From contig NW_008705569.1 in the NCBI RefSeq assembly GCF_000186865.1, positions 1,443,399 to 1,507,398 of the forward strand: DNA of 64,000 nucleotides, in the 5' to 3' direction. This DNA is from Aureococcus anophagefferens (lineage: Eukaryota > Sar > Pelagophyceae > Pelagomonadales > Pelagomonadaceae). The notes beneath the pieces are model-generated. The model was not told where the DNA came from. It searched no databases and saw only the letters and a list, made by a program, of their open reading frames with translations. Shown piece after piece: positions 27,119-35,797 of the stretch (positions are counted from its first letter, which is position 1; each line of letters starts with the position of its first letter). The position numbers and the translations under genes are program-made.

Positions 27119-29188
27119 TCAGTCCTGGAGGAGCTTGCGTTTGATGTTGTCCACGGTCGCCGAGTTGGCGACGTAGTGTTCCACGGACTCTTTCTTGCGC
27201 GCTGACCGACGCGGCGCGCCGTCATTCTTGGACTTGGCGGTCTCGTCCTCGGGCGCGCGCAGCTCGGCGACGAGCTGGGCGACGGTCGCGGGGGAGAGCA
27301 CGGGGGACGTGGCGAGGCGGTGGACGGCCTTGGACTTCTTGTCCCCGGGGTAGTGGGACCAGGGCTTCTCCTTCTTCCACTCCTTGAGGAGCGCCCAGGC
27401 CCGCTCTGGGGGCATCGTCTCGTCCTCGGCGAGGAAGTAGGGCATGTACTGGTCGCGCACGTCGTAGGACGCGCCGACGCCGCCGTCGTCGACGGAGTCC
27501 GAGACGACGAACGTCGTGAAGAGGACGACGCGCGGCGACGCCGGGTCGCGGATCGCGTCGCGCGGGCCCGCGTGGACCATGGCGTGGTCGCCGACGAAGA
27601 TCGAGCCGGCGTTCCAGACGTCCTTGGACCGCGGCGCGTCCTCGTCGTCGCCGCCGCGCCGCGGCCGTGCGGGCGCGGGCGCGGGCGCCGCGGCGGGCGC
27701 CGGGACCTCGCCGCGGCGCGTCGCGTCGCGCATGCCCGCGAAGATCCGGTCGCGGGGCAGCGCGAGCGCCGGCGACGTCCGCAGGAGGTCCGCCCACATG
27801 GACGTGCTCGCCGGGTCGATGCACGCGAGGCGGAACGCTTCCTTGACTGTCGGCGTGATGCCGTCGAAGACGAGCGTCGGCGAGCCCCGGCTCAGCGCGA
27901 CGACGGCCTGGCACTGGCCCGGGGAGAGGTCCACGTGGGGCACCTGGGCCTCGTCGGCGCCGACGAGGCAGAGCGCGTCGTCGCTGAACCGCACGGACTT
28001 TGCGCCGGGCCACTGGTGCGCGGCCTGGAACGCGACGGCGCAGCGGCAGCGGCGGAGGAACCGCCGCGCTATGCGCCAGCGGCGCCCGCCCGCCACGGCG
28101 TCGGGGTCGTGGTCGAGCGGCGCCTTCGACCCGCCCTTGCCGTCGCCGGTCGGCTTGCCCTTGGCCCAGTTCTGGAAGCGGCTCGACTTGGCGCCCTCGA
28201 CGTAAACAGATCGGCGGCCGCCCTGTATTGACGAAGTCGCGGACGGCTCGCGATTGGCGAAGTCCAGGACAGCCGGGACGAGCTCGGCGGGCACGCGCAG
28301 GCCCGTGAGCCGCGCGTCGACGGCCGCGGCGGCGCCGAGCCCGTCGTGCGGTTCCGCGGGCGACGGCGTCGCGGCCATGCACGTTGCAAACGCCTCGAAG
28401 CCCAGCGGCGACAGGCCGCCGGTGTGGCGCTCGGCGACGCGGCAGTGGAGCACGCCGCGGCCCGCCGCGTCGCACGCGGCGCAGACGCGGAGCTCCCGCG
28501 GGTCGTCGTCGTCGTCGTCGACGTCGTCGTCGTCGTCGCCGTCGTTGGCGGCGGCGGCGGCAGCTTCGGCCGCGCGCGCGGACTTCGCGGCCGCGCGGCG
28601 CGGCGCGCGCTTCGGCGCCGCGCGCTTCGGCGCCGCGCGCGCCGGTGGCGCGCGCGGCGGCGCGGCGGCGCGCTCGTCGTCGTCGTCGGCCGCGCGGCCC
28701 TTGGCCTTCTTCGCGGGGCCGCGCGGCGTCGCCTCGCCCGTGACGCGCGACACGGCGGATCCCGTCTTGTCCTTGGTCGCGTCGAGCGTGCCGTCGTCGC
28801 GCCGCAGGAGCCGGAACGCGAGCGCCGAGTCGAAGCCCATACTCCAGTTGCAGTAGTGGACCGTCGCCTTGCCGGCGGCCGCGTCGACCTTGACGACCTT
28901 GGCGGTGTACCAGCGGCCGTACTGGCCGCAAAAGGCCTCGACGAGCTCCTTGGCCGCGGGGACCCAGTCGTCGTCGGCGACGGCGGCTGCGACGAGGTGC
29001 GACGGGTAGGCGGCGCGCGCGACCTCGAGGATGGACCGGCAGCGCTTGCCGCCGATGCTCGCGGGCGGGCGGTAATACTTGTCGACGTGCGTCGAGTCGC
29101 CGCCCCGCTGCTTCTCCTCCTTGGTCCATCCGTCAGCGTACATTTTCTGCTGGAGCCCGGCGAGGTCACGGATCATGTCTCGCTTCAT
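27119..29188 (-). CDS. MBD-like / Tudor-like / 2OG-Fe(II) oxygenase protein
   Basis: 689 aa. Residues ~15-60 look like an MBD or TAM domain (DGWTKEEKQRGG, VDKYYRPP, GKRCRSILEVARA). Residues ~85-125 look Tudor/chromo-like (GRWYTAKVVKVDAAAGKATV). A low-complexity part with Lys/Ala and a poly-Asp run follows (~170-240), then a Cys pair (CAACDAAGRGVLHC). Residues ~410-560 fit a double-stranded beta-helix oxygenase: VPHVDLSPGQCQAVVAL (H-x-D, ~417-419), SIFVGDHAMVHAGP (distal His ~537) and RVVLFTTF (Arg ~553). The C-terminus ends with basic motifs. A chromatin oxygenase acting on DNA or histones is plausible; the substrate is unknown. Confidence 0.55.
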   Translation of the reverse strand: MKRDMIRDLAGLQQKMYADGWTKEEKQRGGDSTHVDKYYRPPASIGGKRCRSILEVARAAYPSHLVAAAVADDDWVPAAKELVEAFCGQYGRWYTAKVVKVDAAAGKATVHYCNWSMGFDSALAFRLLRRDDGTLDATKDKTGSAVSRVTGEATPRGPAKKAKGRAADDDDERAAAPPRAPPARAAPKRAAPKRAPRRAAAKSARAAEAAAAAANDGDDDDDVDDDDDDPRELRVCAACDAAGRGVLHCRVAERHTGGLSPLGFEAFATCMAATPSPAEPHDGLGAAAAVDARLTGLRVPAELVPAVLDFANREPSATSSIQGGRRSVYVEGAKSSRFQNWAKGKPTGDGKGGSKAPLDHDPDAVAGGRRWRIARRFLRRCRCAVAFQAAHQWPGAKSVRFSDDALCLVGADEAQVPHVDLSPGQCQAVVALSRGSPTLVFDGITPTVKEAFRLACIDPASTSMWADLLRTSPALALPRDRIFAGMRDATRRGEVPAPAAAPAPAPARPRRGGDDEDAPRSKDVWNAGSIFVGDHAMVHAGPRDAIRDPASPRVVLFTTFVVSDSVDDGGVGASYDVRDQYMPYFLAEDETMPPERAWALLKEWKKEKPWSHYPGDKKSKAVHRLATSPVLSPATVAQLVAELRAPEDETAKSKNDGAPRRSARKKESVEHYVANSATVDNIKRKLLQD

Positions 29189-29249
29189 ATTCGGCTGCGG
29201 TGAAGTCGCGTAAGTGACGGCATCGTGCCTTTAATTGCATTCCGCAGCT

Positions 29250-29492
29250 ATGCCTCGCAAATGGGAGCCTCTCGCACTGCCGGACTACAACCGCGAACGT
29301 ATCGCGTTGAATGAGCTGGTCGCGTTGATACACTACCTAATCGTGCGCAACATAGAAGGCGCCAACCTTCTAAAAGTGTTGGTGTACGCCGAAACGGTGC
29401 GAGACATCGAACTTGCCGACGACGATGATCTCGTGTTTTTCTTCGGCGATGCGCTGGCGGAGCGCCTTCGAGGTCCCGTCTTGCCCGAGTAA
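29250..29492 (+). CDS. small hypothetical protein
   Basis: 80 aa from the ATG at 29250 (MPRKWEPLALPDYNRER). Largely helical with an acidic centre (IELADDDDLVFFFGDAL). It diverges from the oxygenase gene. No family recognised. Confidence 0.35.
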   Translation: MPRKWEPLALPDYNRERIALNELVALIHYLIVRNIEGANLLKVLVYAETVRDIELADDDDLVFFFGDALAERLRGPVLPE

Positions 29493-30242
29493 TCGATTTC
29501 GCTCGCCGTCGCAGGCGCGTGCACGCAGTCGCTGCAGATCATAGGATGCCTGCGGCGCCGGTCCGGAGATTTCGGCGTTTACGACAGCGTCGACGTCGAC
29601 ATGTTCCACAACATCTTGTACCCCACCGACACTGACTACGTCGTCCTGTTCGACGCCGTCGCGAACCTCGTCGTGCAGACGACGACGTGCACGTACCGCC
29701 CCGTGACTGTTTGACGACTGCTCCGATCAGAGTGGACATGGAGGCACCGCCGTCGCGCGGTCGCCGACGCTAGGTAGTTGGGTTCCGACGATGGCGGAGT
29801 TGTCCTACGCATCCTCTCACGCGCCAACGGCGGCGCCGTCTCGCGCGACTCCCTACCCGGCTCGTCGCGCTGGTAATAATTCATTCCGCTGTGGCTGAGA
29901 TGCCCTCTCGGGCGGATGCCCGACGAGCTAGTCGGCGCGTTCACAACGATCCGGTTCGAACCGGCAGCCGCGACGAGCCGACGCGCGCGCAGCCGTGACA
30001 CGGACTAATGCTTTAGGACTAGGACGCCGTGTCGACACGGGTGCCGGCCAGTTGACGTTTCGTTCGGCTTAGTTTGAGGCGGGCTGCTGGGTGTCCGATG
30101 GTGACTAGCAGTCTCGCGAGGGGGTCGGCGAGGGGGAGGGAGGCTCGATCGATTCGAAAGGGTTGAGCGGGAGGCAGGATAAACACCAGGTGCGCGAGCG
30201 TAGGTAGATTGAGCTGGCGAGTCCGTCTCTGATGATGTTTTG
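29493..30242. other. 750-bp stretch without a recognisable gene
   Basis: Short open frames here have no family features. Base composition drops from this point on compared with 1-29 kb. Nothing else seen. Confidence 0.5.
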
Positions 30243-33017
30243 CTACGACGCGTGTGCGTTCGATCTTAGCAGTGCCGCTTTGAGCGCGACGATCCAAGGC
30301 GAAACGATCGAAGCCAACGATTTGCGTTCGATCGTGTTTCCGAGCGCTCTCCAGGACGCTGCAAAGTTGTTCGCGAGGCCGGGTGACCGCGTGAAGCGAT
30401 CGGCGGTGTAGCCCATCAGCACCGTCGTCGCCTTGAGGCCAAGCGCGTGATAGCGCAGCGGCTCGCCGGCGTGCGACGGTGGCGCGACGAAATTGATCCC
30501 GCCGTGCGCTCGAGCCAAAGCGGCCGCTGGAGCTTGCTCGAGCGGCCCCGCGGGAGGCGGAGCAAACGCACGAGGCGTTCGTGCTTTGCCGGTGTCGTAG
30601 AGCGAGAACCCTCGTCCCCACTCCGGTAAAAGCGCGTCGTCGCCGTGCTCGTCGAGGTACGCGTTGAGGACATCCGAGGGCAACAGGGCGCGCTGACTTG
30701 GTCCAATGGACCGCACAGCGTAGCTCGTGGCGAAGGTGCGCAGGCGACGTACGGCCGATACTGCGGCTGCGTCGCGGCGAAAGACCGCGCGCTCGAGCAC
30801 ATTACTAATGACCGCCGCGACGTGGGGCGGTGCGTCGCCGGCCTCGAGAGCACCGTGGGGCGGAGCCACGCCCGCCCGGCGAGCGTCAGCGATCAGCTCG
30901 CGCTCGGCTTCGAGGAAGAGATCCAGGTCGCCAGTATCCGCCGACGTGCGATTTCGATTCACGCGCGCGTGCAGCCGACATCCTGGCGAATTGAGAACGA
31001 ACATGACGCGTCGCCCTCGCAAGATTTCAGCACGCCTCGCCGGGTCGATCATTTGTCGCACGTCGCCAGCGGCCCATTCTCCGTACATCCCGGGTATTTC
31101 GAGAGGAAAGGGGGCATCCTCCGGCCAGTGTTCCAACGCCAACGAAATGGCCTCGGCGTTGTTGTCGAAGTAGACGTAGCCTGCGACGCCTGTTCCCAGG
31201 AGTTCGGCTTCGTCGAGCAAATTCGCAAGCGCGTTATGACCGCCGCCGTACACGACGACGATGCCGCCAGGGACGACGTCGTCGAGCGATCGCGGCGGAA
31301 ACGAGATGACGTTGACGTGATCAGACGAAACAATGGACGTCGGAGTATGCACGGAGATCGCGGCTGCGACGATATCGTCGACCCACGACCAGGAATCTAT
31401 GTCGTCGTCGACGTCATTTCGGACCGCCGGCGGGGTGCCAAATCCAGGTTCCGCGGTCTCTGCTGAGGCGATGGCGCCAAGAACAGTCGCCACTGCCGGA
31501 TGACGCGGATCGAGGCCCGCCGTCACGTTCGCAGCCCGGGCGAGCTCCACGAGTACGACGTTCAGAGCGTCGTCTGTCGCCGCGCCTAGAAAGCACCATT
31601 TCCACTTGTCAGCTTTGTAAGACGTCCAGGTAGTAGCTGTCGTGGCGTCAGCGCCGAAGACGGCGGCCGAGGACTCGAGAGGCGTCCAGGCGAGGTCGAC
31701 GCGTTTGTCGACGAATCGTCCGTACATGTGGAGGGCAGCCATAGCCACGCGTCTGCAGCTCGACGAGCCGCGGTCCGCCGCCAATACGCGAAGAGGAACG
31801 TTGAAATCTTCGCTGCCTTTACGCAGAAAACTTGCTCGCCGGGACGCCGATGCCGTGACACACTGGGAGATGGCAATGGCCAAATCGAGTGGCGACGCGG
31901 GTGCTGTCGACGTCCCGTCGTGGCCGTTGTTCGCACATAATTGATCTGCAAGTAGCAGCGCGTGTAGTGCAGCTGCTAGAGCCCGCGCTTGCTCTCGTGC
32001 CGCCTGCTCGTGCTCGGCAGCTCGACGAAGGACACGGGCGACAAATTGCTCGAGGTCGGTAGACGACGGGTTGCCGTCGAGCGAAGTCCGAGCGACGACG
32101 GCAAACTCGTGCCAGCGCCCGCACGTCTTCACGGCGAGGTCGAAGATATGCTCGACGTTGGCCTCGAAACCGTCGAAGGGCAGGTCGGCTTGTAGGGCGT
32201 CGTTGTTTTCGCTTAGTATGGCCAGGCGAGCGGCGGACGTCGCCGCCTGCTCGAGGACGCGCGCGTCCGCGGACGGCGTCGCGAAGCCGTCGAGGAGCTT
32301 GCGAGCGAGCAGTGCGGATCGCTGTCGTCCCAGCTCCGCTCGATGAGCTGCAGCCCCCAGAATGTCGCGCACCTGCTGTTCTGTCGGCACCAGCGGGCAG
32401 TCGTAGGCGCTCGCAGACGTCGTGGTGCTATTTCCAGAAAGTTGACTAGTCGGAGTTTCTAGCACCAGGCTCGAGGATGAGCTGCCTGTCGGAGACGGGC
32501 TATTGGAACCTATAGTTGCTGAGACGGGCGTCGGTGCATGGTGCGATGAAGAGAGCGTCGTCGAGGGACGCTCGGACGAATAAGACACCAGCACCTGACG
32601 ACGGGATCGGTACCTTTGGCCCGACGGGTCGACGAAAATCGTGTCTCCTCGTCGAGTAAACTCGACAGTCCAGTTTTGTAGCGTCGCAGTTTGTCCGTGG
32701 ATTCGCAGGTAAGTTCGGAGCGAGTCGAGCTTGACATGCGGATGCGCTGCAGCGTGAGGTGTTGGAGCCGCTCGTGCACGCTTGTGAGGCGTCTGCGCGT
32801 CACGTTCCACGTCGTCGACTTCGACGTCATCCAGGTAGGAGCGGTTACGCGCGCAGGCCCGCACGGGCGGCTGTGATACAAATGTCGACGACCACTGGTT
32901 TGCTGCCAGTTGCTCCTCTTGATCTCGCACTGGCCGGTTGTCGAGATGAACACGCAACGATGGAGGCAGGCTTACCGGCGCGGAGGTGCGCTCGAGTATC
33001 TTCGGTGTCGTGTTCAT
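30243..33017 (-). CDS. MBD-like plus DNMT3-like protein with degenerate catalytic motifs
   Basis: 924 aa from the ATG at 33017 (MNTTPKILERT). Residues ~112-150 fit an MBD (NWTVEFTRRGDTIFVD, GQRYRSRRQVLVSY). The middle is helical. Residues ~565-920 follow the order of a C5 cytosine methyltransferase: a motif-I-like VVVYGGGHNALANLL, YVYFDNNAEAISLALEHWP, GDVRQM, then NSPGCRLHARVNRNR with DLDLFLEAERELI (motif IV region, ~675), SNVLERAVFRRD at the place of ENV (motif VI, ~737), and a target-recognition end LMGYTADRF ... WRALGNTIERKSLASIV (~880-905). The Pro-Cys nucleophile reads Pro-Gly-Cys and the Glu of ENV is Ser, so activity is doubtful. Confidence 0.5.
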   Translation of the reverse strand: MNTTPKILERTSAPVSLPPSLRVHLDNRPVRDQEEQLAANQWSSTFVSQPPVRACARNRSYLDDVEVDDVERDAQTPHKRARAAPTPHAAAHPHVKLDSLRTYLRIHGQTATLQNWTVEFTRRGDTIFVDPSGQRYRSRRQVLVSYSSERPSTTLSSSHHAPTPVSATIGSNSPSPTGSSSSSLVLETPTSQLSGNSTTTSASAYDCPLVPTEQQVRDILGAAAHRAELGRQRSALLARKLLDGFATPSADARVLEQAATSAARLAILSENNDALQADLPFDGFEANVEHIFDLAVKTCGRWHEFAVVARTSLDGNPSSTDLEQFVARVLRRAAEHEQAAREQARALAAALHALLLADQLCANNGHDGTSTAPASPLDLAIAISQCVTASASRRASFLRKGSEDFNVPLRVLAADRGSSSCRRVAMAALHMYGRFVDKRVDLAWTPLESSAAVFGADATTATTWTSYKADKWKWCFLGAATDDALNVVLVELARAANVTAGLDPRHPAVATVLGAIASAETAEPGFGTPPAVRNDVDDDIDSWSWVDDIVAAAISVHTPTSIVSSDHVNVISFPPRSLDDVVPGGIVVVYGGGHNALANLLDEAELLGTGVAGYVYFDNNAEAISLALEHWPEDAPFPLEIPGMYGEWAAGDVRQMIDPARRAEILRGRRVMFVLNSPGCRLHARVNRNRTSADTGDLDLFLEAERELIADARRAGVAPPHGALEAGDAPPHVAAVISNVLERAVFRRDAAAVSAVRRLRTFATSYAVRSIGPSQRALLPSDVLNAYLDEHGDDALLPEWGRGFSLYDTGKARTPRAFAPPPAGPLEQAPAAALARAHGGINFVAPPSHAGEPLRYHALGLKATTVLMGYTADRFTRSPGLANNFAASWRALGNTIERKSLASIVSPWIVALKAALLRSNAHAS

Positions 33018-33310
33018 CGCGTACGAGTCGGTGCGGCTAGCGTTCGCGGGCTGCCGACAAAAAAATGAGGCAGCCTCTTTTTTCGAGCAAGTCACAGTAT
33101 CATAAGATGTTTATATCATATCGAGCTAATACGACGTTGAACATCGCGGCAGCTCGCGTCGACGACGCTCGCGTCGAGTTCGGTTGCGGCGACACGCTCG
33201 ATGCTCTCGGCGGAGATGGGCGGCGTGGTAACACGCTACGGTGATTACAAGCTAGCACGCGCGTCGCTCGTACACTCGTAGGTGCGACAAGAATGCGCCT
33301 CGTCGGTGTC

Positions 33311-33964
33311 CTAACCGCGGTTGGCGCACGTCGGGCGGAGCGTGCGAACACACTGGCGGCACAGGGGGCAGTGAATGCTCGCTGAGGTTCTCGTGAGGGC
33401 GCGAGTCTGATCGGAGAAAGCGATGAGTTCGCCGACACACGTGGAGTGGAAGGCGTGCTCGCACGGCAGCACACAGGCCTGACCGTGCAAGAGCGGCTCC
33501 AAGCAGACGACGCAGGTGTCGGCGTCGCTCCCCTCGGGCTCGGGCGCGACGTGGCTCGTCGCGCAGCCGCGCGCGTTGGACTCGTTCGCCGCGTGGAGCG
33601 CGGCCGTCGCGTTGCCGCGACTAGCGATCGTCGGCGTTTCGAGCATGTTGGCACCAGCGGCGTTGGTGGCGCACGGTTGGTGCGTGACGGGGTGGAGCTT
33701 GTGCGGCGGAATGCCTGCGTGCGTCGATAAGCGACGAGGAACAGTCTAGTGACGCGGACCGCAGCCGTCGGCTTTCGGTGCGACGTACTCGACCTGAGAC
33801 TGGACCATGACGTAGCTGATGGCCTCGAAGCCGTCACCATGCTCGGACATGCTGCGCAGAAACGACACGTAGCGGTCCGCCGAGTTGAAGTGCTCCAAGT
33901 ATAGTGCGAAGTAGGCTGCCTCGAAGCTCCCAGCATCGGCATCGCTGTAGTAGTGTCCAAGCAT
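33311..33964 (-). CDS. RING-H2 finger protein, two exons
   Basis: Exon 1 33760-33964 (start MLGHYYSDADAG) and exon 2 33311-33714, joined in phase 1 over a 45-nt GT-AG intron that contains an in-frame stop; 202 aa. The N-terminal part is helical (AAYFALYLEHFNSADRYVSFL). The C-terminal part is a RING-H2: CVVCLEPLLHGQACVLPCEHAFHSTCVGEL and a closing CPLCRQC pair. It is a likely E3 ubiquitin ligase. The start could lie further upstream in another exon. Confidence 0.6.
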
Positions 33965-34397
33965 CGTCTTCACCTGCGTTGTGCGAGTGCGAGCAGCCCC
34001 GGCGTCGCTGAGCGTACCGCGATGCGCTGTTCTATTGACGGAATGACGGCGGGACCAAAAAGCTCCTGCGGGCGCCACATCGTTGTTGCGAGCTGCCCCT
34101 TAGCTTTCGGCTCACTCCATTTGCGATTTTCATGTTTGCGTCTGCATGTTGAAGTGCAGTTTTTGGGGGGGGGACGTACGGCCGCTGACGAGAGCGACCC
34201 TCGACGGTCGACGAACCCGGCTCGGGTTTCACGATCAGCGCGAGGCCCCGCCTGGTTAGGATCGCTCGGGAGTAGCCTCTAGCGTCGGGGAGTGCTAGGG
34301 TAGTCGGAGCGACAAGGGCTGGTGGGGGTACTGGCAGCCCAAGCAGATCGGGTGGTCGCGTTTCTAGCCCATCTACGGCGCCGAGCTTCGTAGGGGG
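33965..34397. other. intergenic, no gene seen
   Basis: 433 bp holding a poly-G tract near 34167-34174; otherwise no feature recognised. Confidence 0.4.
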
Positions 34398-35453
34398 CTA
34401 AAAGTCATCATCGAGACGGAACTCGAGCCGCTGCGCGCGTACGTCCACACGCGCCTTGGCGTACTCGCCCACGCGCTTCTCGAAGAAGTTCGTCTTGCCC
34501 TGGAGCGAGATGAGCTCCATCCAATCGAACGGGTTGGTCGCGCCGTAGAGCGTGGAGTAGCCGAGCTCCAGTAGGAGGCGGTCGGCGCAGAACTCGATGT
34601 ACTTGCACATCGACTTGGAGTTCATGCCGATGAGCTCGACGGGTAGCGCCGACACGACAAAGCTCTTCTCGATGTCGACCGCGGCGCCGACGATGCTGGC
34701 GACTTGGACGTCAGATAGTTTCTTCCGGAGCTTCGAGTACAGCAGGCACGCGAAGTCGCAGTGCAGCCCTTCGTCCCGCGCGATGAGCTCGTTGGAGAAG
34801 GAGAGCCCGGGCATGAGGCCCCGCTTCTTGAGCCAGAAGACGGCGCAGAAGCTGCCCGAGAAGAAAATGCCTTCGACTGCGGCGAATGCAAGCAACCGTT
34901 CGGTGAACGACGCGTGATCAGGGTCGCACCACCGCAGCGCCCACTGGGCCTTCTCGGCCACGCACGGCATGGTGTCGATGGCCGTCAGGCACTCGTGCTT
35001 CTTCTGGGCGTCGCGGATGTACGTGTCGATCAGGAGGCTGTATACCTCAGAGTGGATGTTTTCGATGGCGATCTGGAAGCCGTAGAAGCAGCGCGCCTCG
35101 GGCCACTGCACCTCCGTCGCGAAGTTCTGGGCTAAATTCTCGTTGACGATGCCGTCGGACGCTGCGAAAAATGCCAGCACGTGCTTGATGAAGTGGCGCT
35201 CCTTGTCATTGAGCTTTGTGTCCCAGTGCTGAACGTCATGACACAAGTCTACCTCTTCGGCCGTCCAGAAGCTTGCTTCAGCCTGCTTGTACATCTGCCA
35301 GATGTCGTCGTGCTCGATGGGAAACAGGACGAAGCGTAGAGAATTGACCGCGAGCATTGGTTCAGCGCACGCATACGTATCGTCCTGAGCGTCGAAGCCG
35401 ACGCGCTCTAGGCGCGCAGCAGCGTCGACGACATCGCAATCCTCGTTCACCAT
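34398..35453 (-). CDS. RNR2: ribonucleoside-diphosphate reductase small subunit
   Basis: 351 aa, typical eukaryotic length. It carries the conserved diiron and radical motifs: [51 protein letters not shown], the radical Tyr in [39 protein letters not shown] with [11 protein letters not shown], and [11 protein letters not shown]. The C-terminus FRLDDDF is the tail that docks on the large subunit. It provides deoxyribonucleotides together with the large subunit encoded at 59.2-61.6 kb on the same strand. No intron is needed. Confidence 0.95.
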   Translation of the reverse strand: MVNEDCDVVDAAARLERVGFDAQDDTYACAEPMLAVNSLRFVLFPIEHDDIWQMYKQAEASFWTAEEVDLCHDVQHWDTKLNDKERHFIKHVLAFFAASDGIVNENLAQNFATEVQWPEARCFYGFQIAIENIHSEVYSLLIDTYIRDAQKKHECLTAIDTMPCVAEKAQWALRWCDPDHASFTERLLAFAAVEGIFFSGSFCAVFWLKKRGLMPGLSFSNELIARDEGLHCDFACLLYSKLRKKLSDVQVASIVGAAVDIEKSFVVSALPVELIGMNSKSMCKYIEFCADRLLLELGYSTLYGATNPFDWMELISLQGKTNFFEKRVGEYAKARVDVRAQRLEFRLDDDF

Positions 35454-35797
35454 GACGCCGCTGTGCTACGATGTGCCGCCACCGCAATTTTTCGGGCGCG
35501 CTGGTATGCTGCCAATCTTAGTCGGGTTAGTGTTGAACTACATTCGAGCTCGATCACGGCGAGCCCGGACAGAGCCTAGCCCAGCGAAGGCGGCGGGAAC
35601 ATGGGGGTTACGGAGGCGGGGCTGGTATCACGGCATACAAGGGGAGCGCGTAGCAAGCGCGCGTCGCCAAGAGACACGCGCACGACTGCCGAGGACAGCG
35701 TGTGCGAGAGCAGCGTGTTGCGTCCGACGATAGGGGTCGACGCAATGGTCGGGCACACGCCCGACCTCGTCGAAGCGAGCGGACTGACGTGTGCCGG
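35454..35797. other. intergenic, no gene seen
   Basis: 344 bp; no motif recognised apart from the promoter side of the reductase small-subunit gene. Confidence 0.4.

Noticed and set aside
27119..29188. Assignment as a TET/JBP 5mC dioxygenase
   Set aside because: Only the general H-x-D...H...R pattern is visible; no TET-specific motif could be identified.
29930..29965. GGTTCGAACC resembling a tRNA T-loop
   Set aside because: No acceptor, D or anticodon stem can be folded around it.
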